Of a stretch of DNA of 64,000 bases, positions 45,337 through 54,401 are shown piece after piece. The stretch is from Shewanella psychrophila (GTDB taxonomy: Bacteria; Pseudomonadota; Gammaproteobacteria; Enterobacterales; Shewanellaceae), in contig NZ_CP014782.1 of assembly GCF_002005305.1 (NCBI RefSeq), forward strand, positions 124,001-188,000. The letters are read 5' to 3'. Every line of letters begins with the position of its first letter. Positions within the stretch are counted from its first letter, which is position 1. The position numbers were made by a program, and so were the translations under genes. The notes below the pieces were generated by a model. That model was not told the origin of the DNA, ran no database searches, and was given only the letters and a program-made list of their open reading frames with translations.

Positions 45337-45484
45337 AAGAAGGTGCTAGGTAGGAGGGACGAGGTGCTAGAGCGGTAAGGTTCGCACCTTGTTCCTAGTT
45401 TCAGCGGCTCGCTGCGCTCTTGCGTGAGCCTGCGAACGTCCTCGTAGCCACATAGTGGTGTTCTCGAAGGCGTTTTTCAGCCTT
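45337..45484. repeat. GC-rich hyphenated palindromic intergenic sequence
   Basis: Between the Wzi-like gene and mutM (convergent), several internal repeats are seen, including GGCTC (45408) facing GAGCC (45426) and AAGGTGCTAGG echoed later by ACCTTGTTCCTAG. It is clearly richer in GC than other gaps. It may be a degenerate palindromic repeat; no function assigned. Confidence 0.35.
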
Positions 45485-46300
45485 CTACCTCGTCTGGCAT
45501 ATGCCACAAAATACCGTTGCCCGTTGGCCTAATTTTATCTCACTGAGTAGATTGCCACATTGAGTGCAGGTTTTTCCTCCACGGCCATACACGTGCAGTT
45601 TCTGAGCAAAGTATCCAGGTTTACCATCAGCATTGGTAAAATCCTTCAAGGTGGTGCCTCCTTGCTTGATGGCATTAGCCAATATCTCTTTTACCTCAGT
45701 AACCAAGATTGTTAAACGTTCAATATCAATTTTTCCGGCTTCAGTTTGAGGGTGTATTCCCGCGGAAAACAGGGCCTCGTTAGCATAGATGTTGCCCACG
45801 CCAACCACGATATGATTATCCATTAAGCAGAGTTTGACCGCTTTTTTCTTGCCTTTGAGCGAGTCAAACAGGTATTGAGGGTGAAAGTTGGCTTCCAGAG
45901 GCTCTGGGCCAAGCTTTGACAGTAATGGGTGAGCTTCTTCAGGGAGCTCACACCAAAGCCAGGCACCGAAGCGTCTAGGGTCGTTATATCTGAGCACCTT
46001 GCCGCTGGCGAGTTCCAAATCGATATGATCATGCTTCTCTACAGGTGTAGATTTGGGGACAATTCGAAGGCTGCCTGACATACCTAAATGTACAATAGTG
46101 GTTCCTGCATCGGTATCGATTAGCAGGTACTTAGCACGTCTTCGAACGTTACGTATCTCTTGTCCGACAATCTGCTGCGCAATATCAGGTACTGGCCAGC
46201 GTAAACTGGGGTTACGCACTGTTAAGCCGATCACTTGCTGCTCAACTAAGTGGGGTGTTATTCCTTGGCGAGTGACTTCAACTTCGGGAAGCTCAGGCAT
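45485..46300 (-). CDS. mutM: Formamidopyrimidine-DNA glycosylase
   Basis: A 271-aa repair enzyme. The start PELPEVEVTRQGITPHL puts the catalytic proline at position 2; the helix-two-turn-helix block is VVGVGNIYANEALFSAGI; and the C-terminal zinc finger has CTQCGNL and FCGICQ. It removes 8-oxoguanine. Transcribed alone after a small membrane-protein gene. Confidence 0.97.
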   Translation of the reverse strand: MPELPEVEVTRQGITPHLVEQQVIGLTVRNPSLRWPVPDIAQQIVGQEIRNVRRRAKYLLIDTDAGTTIVHLGMSGSLRIVPKSTPVEKHDHIDLELASGKVLRYNDPRRFGAWLWCELPEEAHPLLSKLGPEPLEANFHPQYLFDSLKGKKKAVKLCLMDNHIVVGVGNIYANEALFSAGIHPQTEAGKIDIERLTILVTEVKEILANAIKQGGTTLKDFTNADGKPGYFAQKLHVYGRGGKTCTQCGNLLSEIKLGQRATVFCGICQTR

Positions 46301-46350
46301 ATTGATTCTCTACTTGATATATTTTGTAAATAATAGGCTTAATACCTGCT

Positions 46351-46818
46351 CTACTGCTCAATGAAAGCTTCCGCTTTGATGATCGGAGTTAAAGCTTCAC
46401 GTTGACTAGGCGGGATCTGATACCAGTTATTAGCCGGTGATTCGAGTAAACCTGATGTGGCAAAAAACTTCCATAGTTGGGGTTGAGATTTATTGGCTAT
46501 TTGAATTACCACTTTTTGTGCTAATTCATTATCGGCAGCTCCAAGTGGCTGACCTAATGGTGACAAATGAATATGACTCCAAGCTTCAGCCCAAGACTGA
46601 CAGTTGAGTACATTGGGGTGGCATTGCCAACTAAAAGTCCCCTTATTGAGCCAAAGCTTATCGAGCTGTAGCTGAGTTAAAGGAGAGTCTTCATCGAAAA
46701 GTGGCGAGGCATCGTCGGGGAAATTAGCTGTTTTGTTATCTAATAGAGTCAGAACCGATATCATCATAATAGTTGCAAGGATGATGATATTATTCCACTT
46801 TTTCCGTGAGAGTGCCAT
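46351..46818 (-). CDS. Hypothetical single-span protein
   Basis: A 155-aa protein with an N-terminal membrane anchor (about 11-26, IIILATIMMISVLTLL). The rest is presumably periplasmic, containing a Cys pair (WQCHPNVLNC) and several Trp (LWLNKGTFSW and similar). No family recognised. It may be cotranscribed with mutM (gap 50 bases). Confidence 0.6.
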   Translation of the reverse strand: MALSRKKWNNIIILATIMMISVLTLLDNKTANFPDDASPLFDEDSPLTQLQLDKLWLNKGTFSWQCHPNVLNCQSWAEAWSHIHLSPLGQPLGAADNELAQKVVIQIANKSQPQLWKFFATSGLLESPANNWYQIPPSQREALTPIIKAEAFIEQ

Positions 46819-46869
46819 ATTGGTTCAGAACTTGATGCGAAGATAATAGATACTAGCACAAACCATCGG

Positions 46870-46900
46870 CTGTTGGCTCTGGCACGGACTGCGCCAACAG
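46870..46900 (-). terminator. Hairpin downstream of moaA
   Basis: CTGTTGGC (46870-46877) pairs with GCCAACAG (46893-46900), loop of 15. It separates moaA from the next minus-strand gene and may end the moaA transcript. Confidence 0.6.
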
Positions 46901-46959
46901 CGATCCAAATGAAGCTCTTAACGTTTCAGCATTTGAGTCACTATTCTAGTTCTAGGTTG

Positions 46960-47946
46960 CTAACCACCGGTGGCATTCATGAATCGCAGTATCTGTACTT
47001 CGCCTTCCACATCAAATATATGCTCCTTAGGTTTGAGCTTAATCGCGTCTAAGATGGCGGTTTTTAGTTTATTTATGTTACCGGGAAACTCACGGACTAT
47101 GGCCTTGAGATCCACCGAGTGCTCATTGCCCAGGCAGAGAAGTAAGCGTCCCTCGACAGTGACGCGCACTCGGTTGCATTCATGACAGAAATTATTGCTG
47201 TGGGGAGAGATGAAGCCCACATGTATCGAGCTGCCGGACATGGTGTAGTAACGCGCGGGACCACCTGTGCGTTTATTGGAAACGCTGAGTTGATAGCGCT
47301 CAGAGATAATGGCCTTGACCTCGTCGCTGCTGCAGTGACGGCTCTTCTTACGTTCATCGATAATGCCCAATGGCATCTCTTCGATGAAGGCGATATCCAG
47401 CTCCCGGTCGCGGCAAAACTCGATAAGATCTAACACCTCATCATCATTCTGACCGCGCAGGATCACAGCATTGATCTTGATCCGTTTAAACCCTGCAGCT
47501 TTGGCGGCATCGATACCTGCGATTACACGCTCGACCTTGCCATTGCGGGTGAGCTCGGTAAATAGATCTGGCTTGAGGGTATCCAGGCTGATGTTGAGTC
47601 TGCTTAAGCCTGAATCGCGCATTTTATCGGCAAACTTAGTTAGACGTGAGCCATTGGTGGTCATCGACAACTCTGACAAGCCAGGCAATGTGCCGAGTTG
47701 CTTGACGAGTTTGTCGCAGTCGCTGCGAACCAAAGGCTCGCCACCGGTGAGGCGGATCTTGCTGACACCGAGCTCGGTAAATGCTTGCCCCACCCATGCC
47801 AGCTCTTCAAGACTCAGCACCTGCTCTCGTTCCAGAAAGCAAGGATCTTCACTCATGCAGTAAACACAGCGAAAATCACATCTGTCGGTGACAGAGAGGC
47901 GCAAGTATTCCACCTTGCGACCAAAGGTATCGACGATCAAACTCAT
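46960..47946 (-). CDS. moaA: GTP 3',8-cyclase MoaA
   Basis: A 328-aa radical-SAM enzyme. First cluster CDFRCVYCM, then LTGGEPLVRSDCD; the C-terminal cluster has CHECNRVRVTVEGRLLLC, and the protein ends with the conserved Gly-Gly (MNATGG). It begins molybdopterin synthesis from GTP. moaB-E are not in the window. It follows the mobB-moeA fusion by 75 bases. Confidence 0.97.
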   Translation of the reverse strand: MSLIVDTFGRKVEYLRLSVTDRCDFRCVYCMSEDPCFLEREQVLSLEELAWVGQAFTELGVSKIRLTGGEPLVRSDCDKLVKQLGTLPGLSELSMTTNGSRLTKFADKMRDSGLSRLNISLDTLKPDLFTELTRNGKVERVIAGIDAAKAAGFKRIKINAVILRGQNDDEVLDLIEFCRDRELDIAFIEEMPLGIIDERKKSRHCSSDEVKAIISERYQLSVSNKRTGGPARYYTMSGSSIHVGFISPHSNNFCHECNRVRVTVEGRLLLCLGNEHSVDLKAIVREFPGNINKLKTAILDAIKLKPKEHIFDVEGEVQILRFMNATGG

Positions 47947-48021
47947 ACTAGTTACCTACAACAGGGCTCTAACGGCTGAAGCTTCTGATTGATACAGACA
48001 ATATGCAGTGCATATTCTAAG

Positions 48022-49821
48022 TTACAGAAGATCGGCAAAGGGTTGAATATAAACGGTATCACCAGGATTCAACTGATCATCTTGCTCACCTATGATGATA
48101 AGACAGTTCCCTTTGACCATAGAGCTCAGCATCCCTGAGCCTTGTGCACCTGTTGTTGTAACGTGTAGCTTGCCATCTTGAGCTAAGTGGTAGACGCCTC
48201 GGATAAACTCTGTACGTCCCTCGCGACTACGCATCTTACAATCGGCAACGGCGGGAACCAGGCTCGGCTGCCAGTTTGTTTCTCCGGCGAGTTTGCGTAG
48301 TGCTGGTTGAACGAATTGTATAAAGGAGACCATGACCGCAACTGGATTACCCGGTAAACCGAAGAATAGGCTGTCACCAATTTGGCCGAAGGCTAGGGGA
48401 CGTCCCGGACGCATGTTGATACGCCAGAAGTTAATTTGACCGACTCGATCTAAGGCCAGCTTGATGAAGTCGGCGTCACCGACCGATACGCCTCCAGAGC
48501 TTATAACTACATCAGCATCGACGGCGGCCTGTTTTAATGCCTCAGCGAGGGCATCTTCTGAGTCATGAATGATACCTAAATCGATCACCTCACAGCCCAG
48601 TTTACGCACCATAGACTTGATGGTGAAACGGTTAGAGTCATAAATACAGTTCTGTTTTAATGGCTCACCGGGTTGGCAGACTTCATCTCCGGTGGAAAAA
48701 ACGGCGACCTTAGGGCGTCTGAATACCGGAAGTTGACCAAAACCTAAGGATGCCAGCATACCTTGCTCAGAGGCCTGCATACGCTTATGAGCTGCTAGCG
48801 CTGTCTTGCCTTTAGCGATATCTTCCCCGGCTAAGCGTACATGTTGGCCTAAGACTATCTCTCCCTGGAAGCTGACTTCTGAGCCTTGCTCGTTAGCAAG
48901 CTCCTTCGCCTGTATGGTGTCTGCACCGGCAGGAACTGGAGCACCTGTCATGATGCGCACGGCTTCGCCGTCCTGCAGTGTGCCTTTATATTGATGTCCG
49001 GCCATCACGTCGGCGACTACGGTGTAGCGCTCGAGCCTAGGCTCGGAAAGTTTGAATGCATAGCCATCCATAGCCGAATTGGTATTCAGTGGTACATCAA
49101 CTGGAGATATTGCATCTTCGGCGAGCACTCGGCCGCTAAGATCATCTAATACCAATTGCTCGGTGTCGGTGATCGGTTTTACGAAGGATAGAATATTATC
49201 TATGCCTTGTCCTACGGAGAGTGTCTTACTCATCTCGAATTCACAGCCAGAAGAGGCTGCTAACGGTACTGGAGCTGGAGATGCCTGCCACTTGCCGATA
49301 TATTCGATGACAAAGTCGGCTATCTGAGCGACATTGTTGATATCCAGGCGGTGTAACTCACTAGGGACTTGGGTGTCATCACAACAGGCAATAGCTTGGA
49401 TATTATCATCTTGAGTGTGAATAAAGGGTTTGCCGTGTGCGGCTCTGTGTAGCTCGATTTTTGGTAGCTCAAGTTTCTTGAAGCCTTCGACCAAAACGAT
49501 GTCGACCTTGTCTTGTTCTATCTGTTGCAACAGATGTGGTAGCTGAGGATCTCCTTCCACCGCATTTTCAGTCATGAGAGCCCAGCGTACATGGGAGGCG
49601 ACCAACATCTGGCGAGCACCCGCTTTGCGCATCTCGAAGCTGTCCTTTCCCGGAATATCCACATCGAAGTTATGATGGGCGTGTTTAACCACGGCCAACT
49701 TAACACCACGACTGTTTAACTCTGGAATGAGTTTCTTGAGTAAGGTGGTTTTTCCTGTGCCGCTATAGGCACAAAATCCGAGTACCGGGATCGATAGCGG
49801 ATTGGTAAAAGGAATGCTCAT
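48022..49821 (-). CDS. moeA: MobB–MoeA fusion protein for molybdenum cofactor insertion
   Basis: A 599-aa fusion. Residues 1 to about 165 are MobB, a GTPase: GFCAYSGTGKTTLLKKLIPE P-loop, VKHAHHNFDVD, and VDIVLVEGFKKLELPKIE. From about 195 MoeA follows: DVPLNTNSAMDGYAFKLSE, MTGAPVPAGADTIQ, VAVFSTGDEV and a GLPGNPVAVMVSF loop. MoeA puts Mo into adenylylated molybdopterin; MobB assists guanine-dinucleotide cofactor work with MobA, the next gene upstream (15-base gap). Confidence 0.95.
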   Translation of the reverse strand: MSIPFTNPLSIPVLGFCAYSGTGKTTLLKKLIPELNSRGVKLAVVKHAHHNFDVDIPGKDSFEMRKAGARQMLVASHVRWALMTENAVEGDPQLPHLLQQIEQDKVDIVLVEGFKKLELPKIELHRAAHGKPFIHTQDDNIQAIACCDDTQVPSELHRLDINNVAQIADFVIEYIGKWQASPAPVPLAASSGCEFEMSKTLSVGQGIDNILSFVKPITDTEQLVLDDLSGRVLAEDAISPVDVPLNTNSAMDGYAFKLSEPRLERYTVVADVMAGHQYKGTLQDGEAVRIMTGAPVPAGADTIQAKELANEQGSEVSFQGEIVLGQHVRLAGEDIAKGKTALAAHKRMQASEQGMLASLGFGQLPVFRRPKVAVFSTGDEVCQPGEPLKQNCIYDSNRFTIKSMVRKLGCEVIDLGIIHDSEDALAEALKQAAVDADVVISSGGVSVGDADFIKLALDRVGQINFWRINMRPGRPLAFGQIGDSLFFGLPGNPVAVMVSFIQFVQPALRKLAGETNWQPSLVPAVADCKMRSREGRTEFIRGVYHLAQDGKLHVTTTGAQGSGMLSSMVKGNCLIIIGEQDDQLNPGDTVYIQPFADLL

Positions 49822-49835
49822 TTATACCTCGAAAT

Positions 49836-50426
49836 TTATTTGGCAATTGCCTCAGCAAGCTGTTGTTTTTGTTCTGGCGTGTTCACGTTAACAAAGGCAT
49901 TGGGTTGATCTGCAAAATCAGCAACAACACAGTGATGTTTTGCGTACCAAAAATCTATTTTACGTTCACCGGCATCTAAGAAGGCTTTCATAGAATCTCT
50001 TAGTCCAGGCTTGAGCAACAAGACCACGGGTTGCTCTCTCTTGCCGTCACTAGCAACTGCTAGCTCGGCACCTTGGCTCTCTATCTTTTCCAGCATGCGT
50101 GACACCAGATCGGTCGGTAGCAAGGGACAGTCACAAGGCACGACTAACAAGTAGTCTGCCTGGGTATTCCCCATGGCGGTGATCATTCCCGCTAGTGGGC
50201 CCAAATAACCTGTATCTTCATCACTGATAACAGGGTAACCAAACTCAGCATAACTGGTTTGATTACGATTTGCGTTGATCAGGATCTCCTTAACTTGAGG
50301 TTTTATCCGATCGATTGCATGTTTTATCATAGGTTGTGCATTTAGCTCGACTAGACCTTTATCGTTTCCACCCATGCGCCTAGCCATTCCGCCGGCTAAG
50401 ATAACGGCATCAATTTGCAATGACAT
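49836..50426 (-). CDS. mobA: Molybdenum cofactor guanylyltransferase MobA
   Basis: A 196-aa nucleotidyltransferase. AVILAGGMARRMGGNDKGLV is the family start, DYLLVVPCDCPLLPTDLV the Mg site, and a DFADQPNAFVNVNTPEQ end is typical. It joins GMP to molybdopterin to make bis-MGD for DMSO-reductase-type enzymes. Its start overlaps the ABC ATPase gene by 17 bases. Confidence 0.95.
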   Translation of the reverse strand: MSLQIDAVILAGGMARRMGGNDKGLVELNAQPMIKHAIDRIKPQVKEILINANRNQTSYAEFGYPVISDEDTGYLGPLAGMITAMGNTQADYLLVVPCDCPLLPTDLVSRMLEKIESQGAELAVASDGKREQPVVLLLKPGLRDSMKAFLDAGERKIDFWYAKHHCVVADFADQPNAFVNVNTPEQKQQLAEAIAK

Positions 50427-51129
50427 ATTGAGAGTCCTGTATGTTTATTGGAGCTGTCTTCGCTGGATTAATCGCAGCAGACGATGACACAATTGTTCGG
50501 TCTTTTATTATCCAGGTCTGATTACATAAGCTGGTCAGCGCACAAGATTGATGACTGCTGATCAGCATGCCTGTGCCAAACTCTTGTAGTTCATTGATCA
50601 TAGCTAGCACCAGTTGTTGAGAATATTTATCCATGTTAGAGGTGGGCTCATCTAACATCAATAACTTAGGGCGCATTACCCAAGCCCTGGCTATGGCGAG
50701 TCTCTGCCTCTCACCGCCTGACAAGCTGGAGGCAGCCTGTTTATGCAAATGAGTCAGTTGAGCCATCTCGATTGCGATCTGAGTGCGTTGATTGAGTTCA
50801 TTGGTACTCAAATCGCTAAATGGGTGTGGGTAGCGCAGATTATATTCGACGCTACCGTCGAACAGGTAAGGGTGCTGATGCAAATAAACCGCCTTCCCCA
50901 ACAGAGGATTGGAACGCCACCATGGCAGTGGTGCGAATCCTTCAGCTGTGATAGTTCCACTGCTAGGCTTCAGCAAACCTGCGAGCAACTTCATTAAGGT
51001 GGTCTTGCCGCTGCCGTTATCGCCTTGAAGGTGTATGGTTTTACCCTCTGACAGCTGTACTCTGTCAATGGTGAATAGTTGTCTCTCATCGAAGCACATC
51101 TCGATATTTTGCGCTATCAAGTTGACCAT
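50410..51129 (-). CDS. tupC: Tungstate/molybdate-type ABC transporter ATP-binding protein
   Basis: A 239-aa ATPase. Walker A GDNGSGKTTLMKLLAG, ABC signature LSGGERQRLAIARAW, Walker B LLMLDEPTSNMD, H-loop SSHQSCALT. It is the third gene of tupA-tupB-tupC (minus strand), followed by mobA. It powers uptake of tungstate or molybdate. Confidence 0.9.
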   Translation of the reverse strand: MVNLIAQNIEMCFDERQLFTIDRVQLSEGKTIHLQGDNGSGKTTLMKLLAGLLKPSSGTITAEGFAPLPWWRSNPLLGKAVYLHQHPYLFDGSVEYNLRYPHPFSDLSTNELNQRTQIAIEMAQLTHLHKQAASSLSGGERQRLAIARAWVMRPKLLMLDEPTSNMDKYSQQLVLAMINELQEFGTGMLISSHQSCALTSLCNQTWIIKDRTIVSSSAAINPAKTAPINIQDSQYVIAN

Positions 51130-51132
51130 AAG

Positions 51133-51840
51133 TTAGTGGCTCCTCGGTTCGGCTTTGCCTCTGAGGATACCTAAGGCGAAGTTAAGCACGAGGGAGAGTA
51201 TGAGTAACACAAGACCTAAGGCTATCGCTTGGGCAAAATCACCTTTGCTGGTTTCTAGTGCAATAGCTGTGGGGATATTACGAGTCACGTCGGCAATATT
51301 CCCCCCCACCATCATGGAGCAACCGACTTCCGTCAAGATACGGCTGAAGCCAGCGACAACGGCCATCAGTAAGGGGACTTTTAACTCTCTGCATAAGGTC
51401 CAGATAGCTCTGATCCAGGAGGCGCCTAAGGTACGGGATGTTTCCCATGCTCTGCGGTCAACACTGGTAAAGGCCGCCTGACTCATGGCGACTAAAACCG
51501 GAGCACAGATTAACATCTGGCCTAAAATCATGCCTTTTTGCGTAAACAACCACCTAAGATCACCCAGAGGCCCCATACGGGTTAGCATAAGATAGACAAG
51601 TAAGCCTATGACCACGGTGGGAATTGATTGCAAGGTTTGAATGAGATTGGTGATAAACCAGCGGCCGGGAAAGCGTCCGAAAGCCAGCACAAATCCTAGT
51701 ATCATAGAGGGCAGTAAGGTGATCAATAGCGCTGCAAAAGATACAGAAAAAGAGACGGAAACGATGGACCACACTTCGGGATCCAATGAAAACAGCAGGC
51801 TCAAGGCCTGCTGTAAAAGGGCTAACCAGCCTTCATTCAT
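51133..51840 (-). CDS. tupB: Tungstate-type ABC transporter permease
   Basis: A 235-aa membrane protein with five to six spans and an EAA-like loop (DRRAWETSRTLGASWIRAIW). VPLLMAVVAGFSRILTEVGC and SMMVGGNIADVTRNIPTAI match the TupB/WtpB-type permease. Three bases separate it from tupC. Confidence 0.92.
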   Translation of the reverse strand: MNEGWLALLQQALSLLFSLDPEVWSIVSVSFSVSFAALLITLLPSMILGFVLAFGRFPGRWFITNLIQTLQSIPTVVIGLLVYLMLTRMGPLGDLRWLFTQKGMILGQMLICAPVLVAMSQAAFTSVDRRAWETSRTLGASWIRAIWTLCRELKVPLLMAVVAGFSRILTEVGCSMMVGGNIADVTRNIPTAIALETSKGDFAQAIALGLVLLILSLVLNFALGILRGKAEPRSH

Positions 51841-51934
51841 CTGTGATAGACCGATTCAAATAACGGCATATGCAGACCTTCAAATGTGTCTGCTGTATCG
51901 CATTTTAAAAAGCTGTTTAACCAGAACCTTAGAG

Positions 51935-52747
51935 TCATTCGCTATAAGTTGCCTTAAATAATTGCTCACCTTTGACCTTATAGCTATTGATCATGCCTTG
52001 AGCTTCGGCACCAATCAGCCAATCACTTAGGGCTCTCGCGCCTTCGTGGTTAAGATCTGGGTATTTAACAGGGTTAATTAGCATGATTTGATATGGGTTA
52101 GCTAGTGCTTGTCCGCCATCAAAATCAATTGCCATATCCAACTTGGCTTGATAAGCCACAAAAGTACCTCGGTCTGACAGGGTGTAACCTTGTAATTCAT
52201 TGGCCATAAGTAAGGTCTTACCCATGCCTTGACCTACTGACTTATAACCTGTGAAAGAGGGATCTACCTTGGCATTCTTCCAGATAATCAGCTCTTTCAT
52301 GTTAGTACCTGAATTATCTCCACGAGAGATAAAGGTTTCACCTGACTTAGCTATTTTAGCAAATGCTTGTTCAACTGTCTTACTGCTACGGATCTTCGCG
52401 GGGTCATTTTTAGGGCCCAAGATCACAAAATCGTTCATCATTATACCGCGAGGGAGTAGGCCATAGCCTTCATCGACAAATTTAGCTTCGGCGGCGGGAG
52501 CATGAGTCATGATGACATCGACATCACCTTGGCGGGCTAGCTTTAATGCTTTGCCTGTGCCGGTAGCAATGACCTGCACCTTGTAACCTGATTCGGCTTC
52601 AAATTTTGGTAGTAAATTTTTCAATAAACCTGAGTTTTCGGTGCTGGTGGTGGTGGCTAGTTTTATTATCTCTTCGGCATGGGCTGGCATGCCCGTTATT
52701 AACGTAATGGCTAATGCAATGCTGAAGACGGACTTAAGGTTTAACAT
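51935..52747 (-). CDS. tupA: Tungstate-binding periplasmic protein TupA
   Basis: A 270-aa protein with signal peptide (about 1-24, GMPAHA before EEIIKLA). LATTTSTENSGLLKNLLPKF is the TTTS motif typical of TupA; IATGTGKALKLARQGDVDVI and TFISRGDNSGTNMKELIIW follow. TupA prefers tungstate over molybdate. First gene of tupA-tupB-tupC. Selectivity cannot be proven from sequence alone. Confidence 0.93.
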   Translation of the reverse strand: MLNLKSVFSIALAITLITGMPAHAEEIIKLATTTSTENSGLLKNLLPKFEAESGYKVQVIATGTGKALKLARQGDVDVIMTHAPAAEAKFVDEGYGLLPRGIMMNDFVILGPKNDPAKIRSSKTVEQAFAKIAKSGETFISRGDNSGTNMKELIIWKNAKVDPSFTGYKSVGQGMGKTLLMANELQGYTLSDRGTFVAYQAKLDMAIDFDGGQALANPYQIMLINPVKYPDLNHEGARALSDWLIGAEAQGMINSYKVKGEQLFKATYSE

Positions 52748-52969
52748 GCTTACTCCTTGGCAATTCTAAAGGGAGGACCCATTGCCATATGGTGTCATCC
52801 AATAATTTATCTAAACTAGCAATTTCGGTGCCAAGTGAAATATAGATAAATTGGCTTCACAAGATGGCGGAAAGTGCGAGTCGAGTCGCAAATTTAGTAA
52901 GCGTTAGGCAGACATATTGTCCTAGGTGTCGCATTCTTTGGTTCACAGTGACCTTTTTGCCTAAACTAG

Positions 52970-54400
52970 ATGCTAGAATCATCAGCAGATGAGTCAAAAT
53001 GTCCAAAAGTAGACAATATGAGCCAATTAAAGAAAGATTCTAAACCACTTCCCTCAGCGGTTTCTGTGCTTATTGTAGATGATGAGCCGGGAATGCGTAG
53101 TTTCCTGAAAAAAGCCTTATCCAAGAAGTTTGCTTTAGTGGAGACGGCTGCGAGCGTCGAAGACGCCGAACAGCTGAGAAGTCGTTGTCACTTTGATCTA
53201 CTCATTGTCGATATACGTTTACCCGGGCGATCTGGCATAGAATGGCATGAGGCGATCGATGATCAAGAGCGTCGCTCAGATATCATCTTTATGACAGGCT
53301 ACGCCGATATGGATGTTGCTATTAGGGCTCTACGAGCCGGTGCATCCGATTTTATCATGAAACCATTTCACCTTGAGCAGATGATGAAGGCGGTCGACCG
53401 CTGTATAGAGCGCCGCCTACTCAAGCGTGAAAACTTGATGCTGCGTCGGGAAGTTTCTATTGGTCAATCTTCTACCATAATCGGTAGCAGCGATGCCATG
53501 CAGGAGGTTAAGCACGTGATTGAGCGCGTCGCACCAACCAATGCGGTGATCTTGATTGAGGGCGAATCTGGTACTGGTAAAGAGCTAGTGGCCAGGCAAC
53601 TTCATCTACTCAGCGGTAGACAAGGACCCTTCGTGCCAGTTAATTGTGGCGCGATTGCCCCTGACTTGTTGGAGAGCGAACTATTTGGTCATTCAGCCGG
53701 TGCTTTTACCGGTGCTAAGGGCAGTCGTGAGGGGTTATTTAGCTTCGCCTCAGGTGGGACATTGTTCCTCGATGAAATTGGTGAGATGCCACTCAAGATG
53801 CAGACGGCCCTGTTAAGGGTTCTGGAGCAGAGAACGATACGTCCCGTTGGCAGCGAAAAAGAGATTAAGATCGATGTCAGGGTGCTAGCGGCGACGAACA
53901 GAAGGCTGGCGGAAGAGGTCGAGCAAGGTAACTTCAGACGAGATCTTTATTACCGTCTTAATGTATTAGATATTGTGATCCCTCCTCTGCGAGAGCGACC
54001 CGAAGATGTGGTCGAACTTACCCATCATTTTACCTTGCAGTTGGCGGCGGAGCTCGGGGTTAAGGAGGTGGTCTGGAGTCATGAAGACATGCTTAAGCTG
54101 CAGCAATATAGCTGGCCCGGTAATATCCGTGAGCTGCGCAACATGATCGAGCGTTGCATCTTATTAGGTAAGCCGCCGGCGGAATATTGGAAGCAGCAAC
54201 CTAAGAGTGAATCGTCAAACGAATCGGGCTATCCACTTGACTGGAGCTTAAAGGAAGTGGAGAAGCATCATGTGATGCAAGTTGTCGATATACATCAAGG
54301 CAATAAATCTGCTGCTGCCAGAGACTTAGGCGTATCGCGTAAGACCTTAGATCGCAAATACAAAGAGTGGTTCAGTACACATAAAGAAGAGGAAAATTAA
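52970..54400 (+). CDS. Sigma54-dependent response regulator (NtrC/DctD-like)
   Basis: A 476-aa protein. An internal ATG at 53018 is an alternative start; neither has a strong ribosome site. The receiver domain (about 32-145) has LIVDDEPGM and the phospho-Asp in DLLIVDIRLPG. The AAA+ domain (about 165-400) has GESGTGKELVARQLH, the GAFTGAK loop that contacts sigma54, and LFLDEIGEMP. A Fis-type helix-turn-helix ends it (NKSAAARDLGVSRKTLDRKY). It precedes the sensor kinase by one base. Target promoter unknown. Confidence 0.92.
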   Translation: MLESSADESKCPKVDNMSQLKKDSKPLPSAVSVLIVDDEPGMRSFLKKALSKKFALVETAASVEDAEQLRSRCHFDLLIVDIRLPGRSGIEWHEAIDDQERRSDIIFMTGYADMDVAIRALRAGASDFIMKPFHLEQMMKAVDRCIERRLLKRENLMLRREVSIGQSSTIIGSSDAMQEVKHVIERVAPTNAVILIEGESGTGKELVARQLHLLSGRQGPFVPVNCGAIAPDLLESELFGHSAGAFTGAKGSREGLFSFASGGTLFLDEIGEMPLKMQTALLRVLEQRTIRPVGSEKEIKIDVRVLAATNRRLAEEVEQGNFRRDLYYRLNVLDIVIPPLRERPEDVVELTHHFTLQLAAELGVKEVVWSHEDMLKLQQYSWPGNIRELRNMIERCILLGKPPAEYWKQQPKSESSNESGYPLDWSLKEVEKHHVMQVVDIHQGNKSAAARDLGVSRKTLDRKYKEWFSTHKEEEN

Positions 54401-54401
54401 C

